From Novosphingobium sp. Fuku2-ISO-50 (GTDB lineage Bacteria; Pseudomonadota; Alphaproteobacteria; Sphingomonadales; Sphingomonadaceae), in contig NZ_KQ954298.1 in NCBI RefSeq assembly GCF_001519055.1, positions 1 to 64,000 on the forward strand: a DNA stretch of 64,000 nt, written 5' to 3'. The translations under genes were made by a program, and so were the position numbers. Shown here piece after piece: positions 23,275-31,264 of this stretch. Positions within the stretch are counted from its first letter, which is position 1, and every line of letters starts with the position of its first letter. Under the pieces are notes generated by a model. It ran no database searches, was not told the DNA's origin, and saw only the letters and a list, made by a program, of their open reading frames with translations.

Positions 23275-25605
23275 ATGCAGGTTTTAAAAGTAACGACATT
23301 AATTTCACTTTACGTACTGTCGCTCCCAGGCGTAGCGTTTGGACAAGCTGCCTCGCCAGGGGGTGCAACCCCCGCTTCGACTACATCCGACAACGAAGCG
23401 TCTGGACGGGTCGCGGAGATCGTCGTCACTGCCGAGCGTCGTAGCCAGTCAGCCAACAAGTTGGGACTCTCGATCACGGCAGTGCCGGGAGACAGTCTTG
23501 TTCAACGAGGTATTTTTAGTGCCTCGGATCTCGCGAAGGCAGTTCCGGGATTTGTATTTACTCCGACGCCATATAATACACCGGTATACACATTGCGGGG
23601 TGTGGGTTATTTTGACAATTCACTCGCGGGTTCTCCGGCGGTCAGCGTTTATGTTGATGAAGTGCCGCTGGCTTTCCCTGCGATGACCGAGGCCGCCGGG
23701 CTCGATCTTAGCCGGGTCGAGGTTCTCAAGGGACCGCAAGGGACGTTATATGGCCAGAACTCGACGGGTGGCGCGATCAATTACATCGCTGCCAAGCCCA
23801 CGAAATCGCTGGAGTCAGGCAGCGATGCCAGTTTGTCGAATTTTGGCCAAGTTGATGCTGGCGGGTTCGTTAGTGGCCCGCTGAGCGACACGCTGCGCGC
23901 GCGCATAGCGGTTAAAGCAGTTGAGGGCGGAGCTTGGCAGAAGAGCGCTTCCCGTCCTGGTGCGCAACTGGGCGATGCGCGCCAGGTGATGGGGCGAGTA
24001 TTGCTGGACTGGACCCCGACAAGCCGCCTGCACGTCGCAGTCAACGTTAACGCCTGGCACGACGGGTCGGACACACTGGCTGGTCAGGTGATCGCCGTCG
24101 TCCCGACCGATCCAGCCCGCGTTTCCCCTGAGTTGCAGGTCCAGTCGCCGCTGACGGCGCGTTATGCCGACTGGACTGCGGACAATCCAATGCGCGCCAA
24201 CGACACCTTTCTGGAGACTTCGGTGCGCGCCGATTACGAACTGGGGTCGACGACCAAGGTGACGACGATCTCGGCTTATCAGAATTTCAAACAGGACAAG
24301 TACATCGACTTTGGCGCGACGCCGGCCCAGGTTGGTGAATTCCACGACACTGGATCTATAGAGTCCTTTTCGCAAGAAATTCGTCTTGCTGGTGAATTAC
24401 CCAGACTGCGCTGGATTGCGGGCGGAAACTACGCCTATGCCAATATTCACGACAATCTCTATGATAAGCTTTCGCAGATCAGCCTCAATGACCCGCTAGG
24501 ACCATTAGTGCCGCCGTTTGACGCCACGGCCGCCGCGACACATCAGATACTCAACAGCTACGCTGGTTTTGGCAATATCGATTACGAGGCAGTGGCGCGA
24601 GTCACGTTGATCGGCGGTTTTCGCTACACCCAGGCCAATCGTGATTTCAACGGGTGCACAGTCATCGTCGACCCCAATGCGGCCACTTTGATCGACACGT
24701 TGCAGTTTTTGCTCAAGGGATCGGTTGTTCCGGTGGGGATCGGCGACTGTGGCTCGCTTGATACAAACCACAATCCCAATCCGGCGACTGGCCGAATGCG
24801 CGAGCACAACTTGTCGTTCCGGGCTGGGATCAACTATAAATTCGACTCCGGCGGCCTTGTTTATGCCAGCATCAACCGCGGTTACAAGTCGGGTGGCTAT
24901 CCGGTTCTACTGACTCTCAGCACGGATTCGTTCGCGTCGGTCCCGCAAGAGCGGCTTGTCGCTTATGAAGCAGGTGTCAAGCTTCCGCTGCTGGATCATC
25001 ATCTTCAGTTGAACGCAGCTGGCTTTTACTACGACTATGCGAACAAGCAGTTGCATGGTCGCACCGTTGATCCGTTCTTCGGGCTGATCGAGAAGCTGGT
25101 GTCTGTTCCGCGCTCGCGGGTGATCGGCGCAGAGGTTTCGGTTGAGGCGCGACCGATCACAGGGCTGAACATTAGCATTGCCGGTACATATGGCGATAGC
25201 AAGGTGCTTGCATACACCGGATATAACGCCGCTGGTGTTCTTGCCGACTATCGCGGATCGGTCTTTCCCAACACGCCTAAAGTTCAGATCGTAAGCGATG
25301 TGCAATACAACTTTCCGATCATATCCGATCGGTTGTCGGGATTTGTCGGCGGCGGCCTCACCTACACCAGCGTTCAAGGCGCGACTTTCGGTTCCGATCC
25401 GTTGTTCCGTATGAGGCCCTATGCCCTGCTTGATCTGCGCGCCGGCATCGAGGGCAAGGACGGGGCTTGGCGAGCAAGCGCATGGGCGCGCAACATCACC
25501 AATGCCTACTATTGGATCGGGGTCGTGGAAGCGTCCGATGACATCTACCGCCAGGCCGGACGACCCGCGACCTATGGCCTGTCGTTTTCGTTCCGGTTCA
25601 AATGA
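23275..25605 (+). CDS. TonB-dependent outer membrane receptor
   Basis: A 776-residue receptor. It has an N-terminal signal peptide (LKVTTLISLYVLSLPGVAFG, cleavage near AFGQA), a TonB-box-like EIVVTAERR at 48-56, a plug domain with DLAKAVPGFVFTPTP, GVGYFDNSLAGSPAVSVYVD and the VEVLKGPQGTLYGQNSTGGA plug signature, then a long beta barrel that ends in the typical YGLSFSFRFK. GGAGG lies 5 nt before ATG 23275; the in-frame ATG 23263 is less likely. Sphingomonads use such receptors to import larger hydrophobic or aromatic compounds and siderophores. Its place in the TetR cluster suggests uptake of the pathway substrate. The next gene starts 8 nt after the stop. Confidence 0.93.
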   Translation: MQVLKVTTLISLYVLSLPGVAFGQAASPGGATPASTTSDNEASGRVAEIVVTAERRSQSANKLGLSITAVPGDSLVQRGIFSASDLAKAVPGFVFTPTPYNTPVYTLRGVGYFDNSLAGSPAVSVYVDEVPLAFPAMTEAAGLDLSRVEVLKGPQGTLYGQNSTGGAINYIAAKPTKSLESGSDASLSNFGQVDAGGFVSGPLSDTLRARIAVKAVEGGAWQKSASRPGAQLGDARQVMGRVLLDWTPTSRLHVAVNVNAWHDGSDTLAGQVIAVVPTDPARVSPELQVQSPLTARYADWTADNPMRANDTFLETSVRADYELGSTTKVTTISAYQNFKQDKYIDFGATPAQVGEFHDTGSIESFSQEIRLAGELPRLRWIAGGNYAYANIHDNLYDKLSQISLNDPLGPLVPPFDATAAATHQILNSYAGFGNIDYEAVARVTLIGGFRYTQANRDFNGCTVIVDPNAATLIDTLQFLLKGSVVPVGIGDCGSLDTNHNPNPATGRMREHNLSFRAGINYKFDSGGLVYASINRGYKSGGYPVLLTLSTDSFASVPQERLVAYEAGVKLPLLDHHLQLNAAGFYYDYANKQLHGRTVDPFFGLIEKLVSVPRSRVIGAEVSVEARPITGLNISIAGTYGDSKVLAYTGYNAAGVLADYRGSVFPNTPKVQIVSDVQYNFPIISDRLSGFVGGGLTYTSVQGATFGSDPLFRMRPYALLDLRAGIEGKDGAWRASAWARNITNAYYWIGVVEASDDIYRQAGRPATYGLSFSFRFK

Positions 25606-25613
25606 GGTGCTCC

Positions 25614-26414
25614 ATGCAGGGCGGGCTTGAAGGGAAATGCGCTGTTGTGACCGGAGCTGCCCGCGGCATCGGCGCCGCGGTAGCAAAGCGGCTGGTGTCG
25701 GAAGGCGCGGAAGTGTTGTTGACCGATATCGACATCAGGCAAGGCCAGCTGACCGCGGCGGCGATCGGCAAGGGCGCATCGTTCGCTCAAGTCGACGCCG
25801 CAGACGCTGCCTCGGTTTCCGCCTCCATTGAAGATCTTGTCGGCCGGACGGGACGCATCGACATCCTCGTCAACAATGCCGGGATCCCGGGAGGCGCGTT
25901 GTTTGACGAGGTGACACTTGAATTTTGGGACCGCGTCTTGCGGGTCAACCTGGATTCGGTGTTCTTCGGATGCAAGGCCGCGATACCCCACATGCTGCGG
26001 CAGGGTGCTGGTGCGATCGTCAATCTCGGCTCTATTTCCGGACTTGGCGGCGACCATATGAACAGCGCATATAACGCAGCTAAGGCCGGCGTGATTAACT
26101 TTACGCGCTCGCTGGCAATGGATTACGCCAGGGCCGGGATCCGCATCAACGCAATCTGTCCCGGTCCCGTTCGCACCGAGATCAACGCCCGCCCACTGGC
26201 AATCCCCTCGGTGGTCGACGCATGGCTCGAAGCCATTCCGCTTGGACGCTTGGCTGAGCCCGAGGAGATCGCTGGCCTGGTGGCGTTCCTGGTGTCGGAC
26301 GATGCCAGTTTCATAGTCGGCGCGGCGATCCCCATCGACGGGGGCATGACGGCGGGCGCTGGTCAGCCGGACTTCGCGCGATTGCTGAGGGAATTGCGGC
26401 AGCCATCCCAATGA
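25614..26414 (+). CDS. Short-chain dehydrogenase/reductase (SDR)
   Basis: A 266-residue classical SDR: cofactor motif VVTGAARGIGAAVAKRL, acidic LLTDIDIR after beta-2 (NAD preference likely), NNAG in ILVNNAGIPGG, active site Ser in NLGSISGLGGD and YNAAK. The end FIVGAAIPIDGGMTAG is standard. GAGG 6 nt upstream supports ATG 25614; ATG 25602 overlaps the receptor stop and is the alternative. It lies in one operon with the TonB receptor and the SnoaL-like and aldolase genes. It is clearly distinct from the SDR at 21553. Confidence 0.92.
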   Translation: MQGGLEGKCAVVTGAARGIGAAVAKRLVSEGAEVLLTDIDIRQGQLTAAAIGKGASFAQVDAADAASVSASIEDLVGRTGRIDILVNNAGIPGGALFDEVTLEFWDRVLRVNLDSVFFGCKAAIPHMLRQGAGAIVNLGSISGLGGDHMNSAYNAAKAGVINFTRSLAMDYARAGIRINAICPGPVRTEINARPLAIPSVVDAWLEAIPLGRLAEPEEIAGLVAFLVSDDASFIVGAAIPIDGGMTAGAGQPDFARLLRELRQPSQ

Positions 26415-26434
26415 TCCAATCAGGAGATCTTCAC

Positions 26435-26833
26435 GTGACACCCAACACCGACATTCCCACTATTTTGAATACGTTGCATGACGCCTTTCACGGGCGGGAC
26501 ATGGACACCATCGGCCGATATTTCGATGAGCATGCCCAAATCGTGACACCGGATGGTGTGATGCAGGGAAGGGCAGCAAAGATTTCTGACGAACTACGGG
26601 TCTTCGAGATGTTCGACGATTGCAGCATTGAAGTCACTTCAACAGTTGTCCAGGGCAATGAGGCCGTCGAATTCAGTCATTTGCGGGGGGTGGCGAAGAT
26701 CGGCCCGCTGTCGGGCAGCAAAGTTGAGATGCGCTATGTCGTCTTGTACCGTTTCTCCGGTGACAAGATCACCTTCCAGGAGATTTGCTTCGACCGGCTC
26801 GCACTGGCGACACAACTGGGGATGGCAGCATGA
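26435..26833 (+). CDS. SnoaL-like/NTF2-fold protein
   Basis: A 132-residue NTF2-like cone fold: LNTLHDAFHGRDMDTIGRYF, then VTPDGVMQGRAAKISDEL and a final beta sheet with MRYVVLYRFSGDKITFQE. Family members are small isomerases, cyclases, dehydratases or pathway accessory proteins; the exact role is not deducible. GTG 26435 is preferred because GGAG lies 8 nt upstream; ATG 26411 overlaps the previous stop but has no binding site. It overlaps the class II aldolase gene by ATGA. Confidence 0.8.
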   Translation: MTPNTDIPTILNTLHDAFHGRDMDTIGRYFDEHAQIVTPDGVMQGRAAKISDELRVFEMFDDCSIEVTSTVVQGNEAVEFSHLRGVAKIGPLSGSKVEMRYVVLYRFSGDKITFQEICFDRLALATQLGMAA

Positions 26834-27591
26834 GCTTGCAAGATCATACCATGATGGCTTGCGGCGAATGGGAACGTCGCGTGGATCTGGCGGCGGCTTA
26901 CCGATTGGTGGCGCTATTTGGCTGGGACGACCTCATTTTTACGCATCTTTCGGTGCGTGTGCCCGGGCCCGAACACCACTTCCTGATCAATCCTTACGAC
27001 ATGATGTTTGACGAGATCACGGCATCGAGCCTTGTCAAGATCGACGTGGAGGGCAATCCGGTGGGGGCGTCCCGGCATCCGGTCAACCCGGCTGGCTTCA
27101 CGATCCACTCGGCGATCCACATGGCTCGCGAGGATGCCCAAGCGGTGATGCACTTGCACACACCGTATGGTCAGGCCGTTTCTGCGATGCAGTGCGGATT
27201 GTTGCCATTTACCCAAACCGCAATGATCGCCGGGCACGACATCGCCTATCACGACTATGAGGGCATCGCCACCGATCTCGACGAGCGGGCGCGGCTCGTT
27301 CATGACATCGGTGAAAAACACTCGATGCTCCTGAGAAACCATGGCACGCTCGCGGTTGGGGCCAGCGTGGCGGTCTGCTTCCTGCGCATTTATTTTCTCG
27401 AACGCGCTTGTGAGGCGCAAGTGCACATGCTGGCGGCGGGCTGGAACGGGCTCAACAAACCGGTCCGGGGTGTCGAGCACAAGGTCGCCCTTCAATCAGC
27501 ACCCCAGGCGATGGGGCAGGCGGCCGAGCGGCTGGCCTGGCCCGCGCTGTTGAGAAAGCTCGACCGGATCGATCCAAGCTTTCGCACTTGA
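26830..27591 (+). CDS. Class II aldolase/adducin-family protein
   Basis: A 253-residue class II aldolase-fold protein. The zinc ligands are visible as the HLHTPYG motif and the later LLRNHGTLAVG, and the N-terminal YRLVALFGWDDLIFTHLSVR is typical of the adducin-like branch. The family includes L-fuculose-phosphate aldolases, decarboxylases and, in sphingomonads, enzymes of aromatic or lignin-derived compound breakdown. The reaction here cannot be assigned. It is the last gene of the receptor operon; its start overlaps the preceding stop. Confidence 0.88.
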   Translation: MSLQDHTMMACGEWERRVDLAAAYRLVALFGWDDLIFTHLSVRVPGPEHHFLINPYDMMFDEITASSLVKIDVEGNPVGASRHPVNPAGFTIHSAIHMAREDAQAVMHLHTPYGQAVSAMQCGLLPFTQTAMIAGHDIAYHDYEGIATDLDERARLVHDIGEKHSMLLRNHGTLAVGASVAVCFLRIYFLERACEAQVHMLAAGWNGLNKPVRGVEHKVALQSAPQAMGQAAERLAWPALLRKLDRIDPSFRT

Positions 27592-27660
27592 TGCCTGTGA
27601 GGCGACCCGCGTTGGATGCCTCGGCTATGCCAACTTCTGCAAGGCTGCGCGCGGACAAAT

Positions 27661-27694
27661 CGTACCGGTTGAAATTTGGATACCATTTGATATC
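27661..27694. promoter_or_regulatory. Two operator-like sites before the epimerase gene
   Basis: The reverse complement of 27661-27676 (AATTTCAACCGGTACG) matches the site at 23124 in 12 of 16 positions, and GATACCATTTGATATC (27679-27694) shares the outer half-sites of 19746-19761. They are weaker than the other copies. Confidence 0.4.
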
Positions 27695-27769
27695 TTGAAT
27701 TGGATAGCTGGCTCGGCCGCGATCCACATGGCGTCCGAACCGCGCTTGATTTCCAAGGGATTATTCCAC

Positions 27770-28660
27770 ATGAAGATATTCGTTACTGGTGCCAGCGGCT
27801 ATATCGGTGGTTCCGTCGCAAACCGGCTGGTGGCTGATGGCTTCCAGGTCACGGGTTTGACCCGTGATGACGGCAAGGCTGCAGCGCTGGAGGCGCGGGG
27901 AATCGAGCCGGTCATCGGTTCGCTCGACGATGTCGAAACATTGGCGCGCGTGGCCCAGGCCTCCGATGCAGTTATCCACGCAGCTGATGCTGACCATGAG
28001 GCGTCCGTCGATGCCCTTCTCGATGCACTGGCAGGAAGTGGCAAGCTCTTCATTCACACCAGCGGGTCAAGTATCATAGCCGACGATGCCGCCGGCACAC
28101 ATTCTGGCCAAGAGTTCTGCGAAGACACCCCATTCACCCCGTTGCCTTTCCGGCTACCGCGTGTCGTTATGAATCGCCGCGTGCGTATGGCCGGGATCGA
28201 TCGCTCTGTCCGAGCGGTAGTCGTCTGTCCGGCCATGATCTATGGCGAAGGACGGGGATTGCAGCCCCATAGCGACCAGTTACCCAAGCTCATCGGCCTT
28301 TCGCGGCAAATGGGAGCTGGCTTATATCTCGGTGAGGGACTGAATCGCTACGCGAATGTCCACATCGACGATCTGGTCGACCTCTATCTGTTGGCTATGG
28401 AAAGGGCACCGGCCGCCTCGTTCTTCTTCGCAGCGAATGGCGAAATGTCGTTTCTGGAAATTGCGCAACATATCGCCCGTGTCATCGGCGCCGAAGGACG
28501 TACGCACAGCCTCGACGTCGAGCAGGTGACTGCCGGCTATGGTCTGGCCGCACGATATGGACTGGCTTCAAATAGCCGGGTGATCGCGGCCAATGCCCGG
28601 CGGCTTGGCTGGGTGCCAAAGTCGCCGTCGCTCGGCGATTGGTTTGCAGCCCAAACCTGA
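27770..28660 (+). CDS. NAD-dependent epimerase/dehydratase family protein
   Basis: A 296-residue extended SDR. The N-terminus is MKIFVTGASGYIGGSVANRL (Gly-x-x-Gly-x-x-Gly cofactor motif) with LTRDDGKAA after beta-2. The usual YxxxK is not obvious; the region TSGSSIIADDAAG and later VVMNRRVRMAGID take its place, so catalysis may be atypical. VVVCPAMIYGEG and NVHIDDLVDLYLLAME are family signatures. Such proteins reduce or epimerise carbonyl compounds. It has its own upstream region with two TetR-like sites, and so may be a third transcription unit of the catabolic regulon. Confidence 0.87.
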   Translation: MKIFVTGASGYIGGSVANRLVADGFQVTGLTRDDGKAAALEARGIEPVIGSLDDVETLARVAQASDAVIHAADADHEASVDALLDALAGSGKLFIHTSGSSIIADDAAGTHSGQEFCEDTPFTPLPFRLPRVVMNRRVRMAGIDRSVRAVVVCPAMIYGEGRGLQPHSDQLPKLIGLSRQMGAGLYLGEGLNRYANVHIDDLVDLYLLAMERAPAASFFFAANGEMSFLEIAQHIARVIGAEGRTHSLDVEQVTAGYGLAARYGLASNSRVIAANARRLGWVPKSPSLGDWFAAQT

Positions 28661-29015
28661 TTCTTATGCGTTCAGGTATCAGCGGCGATGCATCTGCGCA
28701 TTTTCGATTGCGTTCGGCACCGCACCTGAACCGTCAGTGGTTAATACCCGCGTCGATCAGAAGCTTCCTCGACGACTTCTTCAGGTTCTAGTGCCTACGA
28801 AAGCTTATCGGGATCTTCGGCAGAGCTTTTAGCGCCTTCAACCTCAATCATGATATCGAGCCGGTCAGGTGGCTGTGCGGGCAGCCACTTGATCGGTTTC
28901 CAGCACGCGGATCCCAACTGCGATTGCATTGGCGTAAGTTGGGCCGCCAGTCAGTACACGCCATCTGGCATGGGAAAGCTGACTAGTGCCAAGGGTTGAG
29001 TGCCGGTCATTTCGG
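28661..29015. other. Intergenic region between convergent genes
   Basis: No gene is supported. AAAGCT/AGCTTT arms near 28799-28830 may form a weak hairpin. On the minus strand a frame ending near 28865 reads LTGGPTYANAIAVGIRVLE without a start or clear family, and may be debris. Confidence 0.35.
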
Positions 29016-29573
29016 TCATTTCCTGGCTCGGTCCGACCTCGTGCCGAACGATGCCATACTTCGCAGCACGCCATCGCGCCGGATCAGACCGTGAAACAGT
29101 GCCGCCCCCAGGTGCCCCAGAATCAGCAGGAAAAAGCCATAGCCCAAAAGCCCATGAACCCAACTCAGCCAGCCGAAAAGGCGCAGGCTGTGCGAGAGGA
29201 TCGGCGGCAATATGGTTCCTGGCCACAATTGCACGGGCGTTCCTGCGGCTGACAGCATCGCCCAGCCAATCAACGGCATGGCGAACATCAGCGCATACAG
29301 GAAATAGTGCGAACCCCGGGCTACGACAGTTTGTAGACGTGGCAAGGCGGCTGGCAATGGTGGTGCGCGATGGGTGAGCCGCACTAACAGCCGCAGCATG
29401 GCCACCACCAATATCGTGACGCCCAGTGGTCGGTGCCAAGTCAGCAATGCGGGATAGGCCCAGCTCGCGGTCGACACCATACCCGCGCCGACGAACAGCA
29501 TGGCCAGTATCATCATCGCCATGGCCCAATGCAAGACACGCGCGGGCAGCGCATAACGATCTGGCGGGATCAT
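29016..29573 (-). CDS. Cytochrome b561
   Basis: A 185-residue integral membrane protein with four predicted membrane helices: LHWAMAMMILAMLFVGAGM, YPALLTWHRPLGVTILVVAM, HYFLYALMFAMPLIGWAML and WVHGLLGYGFFLLILGHLG. The haem-ligating His positions of the bacterial b561 family lie in helix 1 (VLHW), in LTWHRPLG, and in WVHGLLG/LGHLG. It would pass electrons between quinone and a periplasmic partner. The start overlaps the stop of the catalase-like gene (ATGA), so the two form an operon, a pairing known for SrpA-type catalases with cytochrome b561. Confidence 0.88.
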   Translation of the reverse strand: MIPPDRYALPARVLHWAMAMMILAMLFVGAGMVSTASWAYPALLTWHRPLGVTILVVAMLRLLVRLTHRAPPLPAALPRLQTVVARGSHYFLYALMFAMPLIGWAMLSAAGTPVQLWPGTILPPILSHSLRLFGWLSWVHGLLGYGFFLLILGHLGAALFHGLIRRDGVLRSMASFGTRSDRARK

Positions 29574-30649
29574 TTCGCAATTCCTTGATTGACCGGGACG
29601 GAAACGCGGCGCGGCCCTTCCTTGGCGCGACGACGGAACGATGCAGAATAGGCGGCCGAACGCCCGGCCAGCAGCGGATCGTCCGACCCCGACACGCCGT
29701 CGGGCAGGATCAGCGGATCGAACACCACATCGCGACAATCGCCCGACACCTCAGGCACTGCGTGCGTCAGTGTCAATGTGCCGACGTCGATCCGCCCATG
29801 CCCGGGGCCCCATTGGACCGCGGCATTATTGGTCGCATCACCATGATTAGAAGGGATAATAACCAGATGCCAACGCACTGGTCCTTGGCTGGCGCGCGCC
29901 AAATATTTGTCGAACAGCGCATCGGTCGGCAGGCGGTCAAGGCTCGCCTTGTCCAGCGCGGAGAAGTTGTCTTCGGGTTCGAACTGCCAGCGCACGGCGT
30001 GCGTCTCGCCCGTATTGTTCGTGAAGCGGAACGCATTGATGCTGTAATAGGTGCCGTTGGCAAAACTCGACGGCAGCGGCGCCGACTTCATATAGGCCAT
30101 GAAACGCCGCGTTTCAGGATGGCTGGCCAGAAAGGCCGCCATCCGCACAGGGTCTGGCATCTTGGTGACAGAGTCTGGCTTGCTGGCGATCTGGAACGCC
30201 TGAAAATCAGTAGGTGTCGACACAATGAAGATCGGCGTATGATCCAGTGCCATGCGCCATTCTTCGCCCCCCGGCAGCACAAAGCGCAAAGCCAGCGCGT
30301 GGAACACATTGCGCCCGTCGGGGGCGTCAGGATTGCCCCCGGCGAGCGAAAAGCGGCCCGACACCGGCGTCATGGCTCCCGCCTGGAACAGCAGCGTGCG
30401 TGAGAGGGTCGCGCCTGCACCGTTGCTCGCAAAGCGACCCGAAACGCACAAGCCCTTGGCGTGCGCGCGCCGGGCTCCGAGGAAGACTTTGCCGCTGTTG
30501 TACTGCATGGCATCGACGATCGAGCCGCCACTGACGCGGCCTGGCGTGAGCCAGCCGGCAACCCATGCGAAAAGCAGTGCTATAGCGCCAAGTATTGCTC
30601 CGGTAAGGGCTAGGCGCGGCAACATCCGGGGATGGGGATCAGGTGGCAT
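29570..30649 (-). CDS. Catalase-family peroxidase (SrpA-like), exported
   Basis: A 359-residue protein of the minimal catalase family. An N-terminal membrane or signal segment (LALTGAILGAIALLFAWVAG) indicates export. The catalase-like core includes RRAHAKGLCVSGRFASNGAG, where the His corresponds to the distal catalytic His, and FSLAGGNPDAPDGRNVFHAL. The proximal Tyr region is less obvious to me. GGAG 6 nt upstream supports ATG 30649. A GGAAT-N17-CGTC promoter lies 30 nt upstream of the start, divergent from an identical one for the ECF sigma gene. The likely role is detoxification of peroxides in the periplasm together with cytochrome b561. Confidence 0.85.
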   Translation of the reverse strand: MPPDPHPRMLPRLALTGAILGAIALLFAWVAGWLTPGRVSGGSIVDAMQYNSGKVFLGARRAHAKGLCVSGRFASNGAGATLSRTLLFQAGAMTPVSGRFSLAGGNPDAPDGRNVFHALALRFVLPGGEEWRMALDHTPIFIVSTPTDFQAFQIASKPDSVTKMPDPVRMAAFLASHPETRRFMAYMKSAPLPSSFANGTYYSINAFRFTNNTGETHAVRWQFEPEDNFSALDKASLDRLPTDALFDKYLARASQGPVRWHLVIIPSNHGDATNNAAVQWGPGHGRIDVGTLTLTHAVPEVSGDCRDVVFDPLILPDGVSGSDDPLLAGRSAAYSASFRRRAKEGPRRVSVPVNQGIAK

Positions 30650-30678
30650 GGCGGTCTCCTGCAGAGGTTTGAGGCAGG

Positions 30679-30739
30679 GACGCAAGCTGCGGGCAGATTA
30701 TTCCCCGGGTGCCGGAATAAATTTTGCGACCACAACGTC
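30679..30739. promoter_or_regulatory. Mirror-image pair of ECF sigma promoters
   Basis: Minus strand: GGAAT at 30704-30700, 17-nt spacer, CGTC at 30682-30679. Plus strand: GGAAT at 30714-30718, 17-nt spacer, CGTC at 30736-30739. Identical -35, spacer length and -10 on both strands suggest that the ECF factor transcribes both itself and the catalase/cytochrome operon. Confidence 0.75.
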
Positions 30740-30748
30740 TGCCCCACG

Positions 30749-31264
30749 ATGCACGACATGATGTTGATCCTCGAGCCCCTGATCCCGGGCCTGCGCCGAT
30801 ATGCGCGCGCACTGGTGCGAGATGCCGCAATAGCCGATGATCTCGTTCAAGATTGTCTGGAACGCGCCATCGTCCGCTGGCACCAGCGCAGACCCGAGCG
30901 TAGCGCTCGGGCCTGGCTCTATGCCATCCTGCACAATGCAGCGATCGATCGGGGCCGCCGCATGGCCCGTCAGGGCCGCCACGTGGCGATTGAGGATACC
31001 GATCAGGCCGATCTGGCAGCGCCGCCCACGCAGGAATGCGGGCTGCACACTGGCGACGTACTGGCCGCCATCGACCTGTTGCCTGGAGATCAGCGCGCGG
31101 TGCTGTTGCTGGTCGGCGTTGAGGACTTGAGTTATGCCGAGGCTGCCGAAGTGGCGGGCGTGCCGATCGGCACCGTCATGTCACGGCTGTCACGCGGCCG
31201 GGATCAGCTTCGCGCCTTGCTGGATAGCAAGTCCACGCGCCCCACACTCAGGAGAGTGAAGTGA
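30749..31264 (+). CDS. ECF-family RNA polymerase sigma factor
   Basis: A 171-residue ECF sigma factor. Region 2 reads YARALVRDAAIADDLVQDCL, ARAWLYAILHNAAIDRGRR; region 4 reads LPGDQRAVLLLVGVEDLSYA then GVPIGTVMSRLSRGRDQLR. The promoter's -10 ends only 9 nt before ATG 30749, so the message may be nearly leaderless or start at ATG 30758. The stop overlaps the GTG start of the anti-sigma gene. Together with the mirrored promoters this is a self-amplifying switch. Confidence 0.92.
   Translation: MHDMMLILEPLIPGLRRYARALVRDAAIADDLVQDCLERAIVRWHQRRPERSARAWLYAILHNAAIDRGRRMARQGRHVAIEDTDQADLAAPPTQECGLHTGDVLAAIDLLPGDQRAVLLLVGVEDLSYAEAAEVAGVPIGTVMSRLSRGRDQLRALLDSKSTRPTLRRVK

Noticed and set aside
28865-29074. 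Minus-strand frame ending LTGGPTYANAIAVGIRVLE
   Set aside because: The tail looks plausible, but the start would lie inside the cytochrome b561 gene and no family is recognised.
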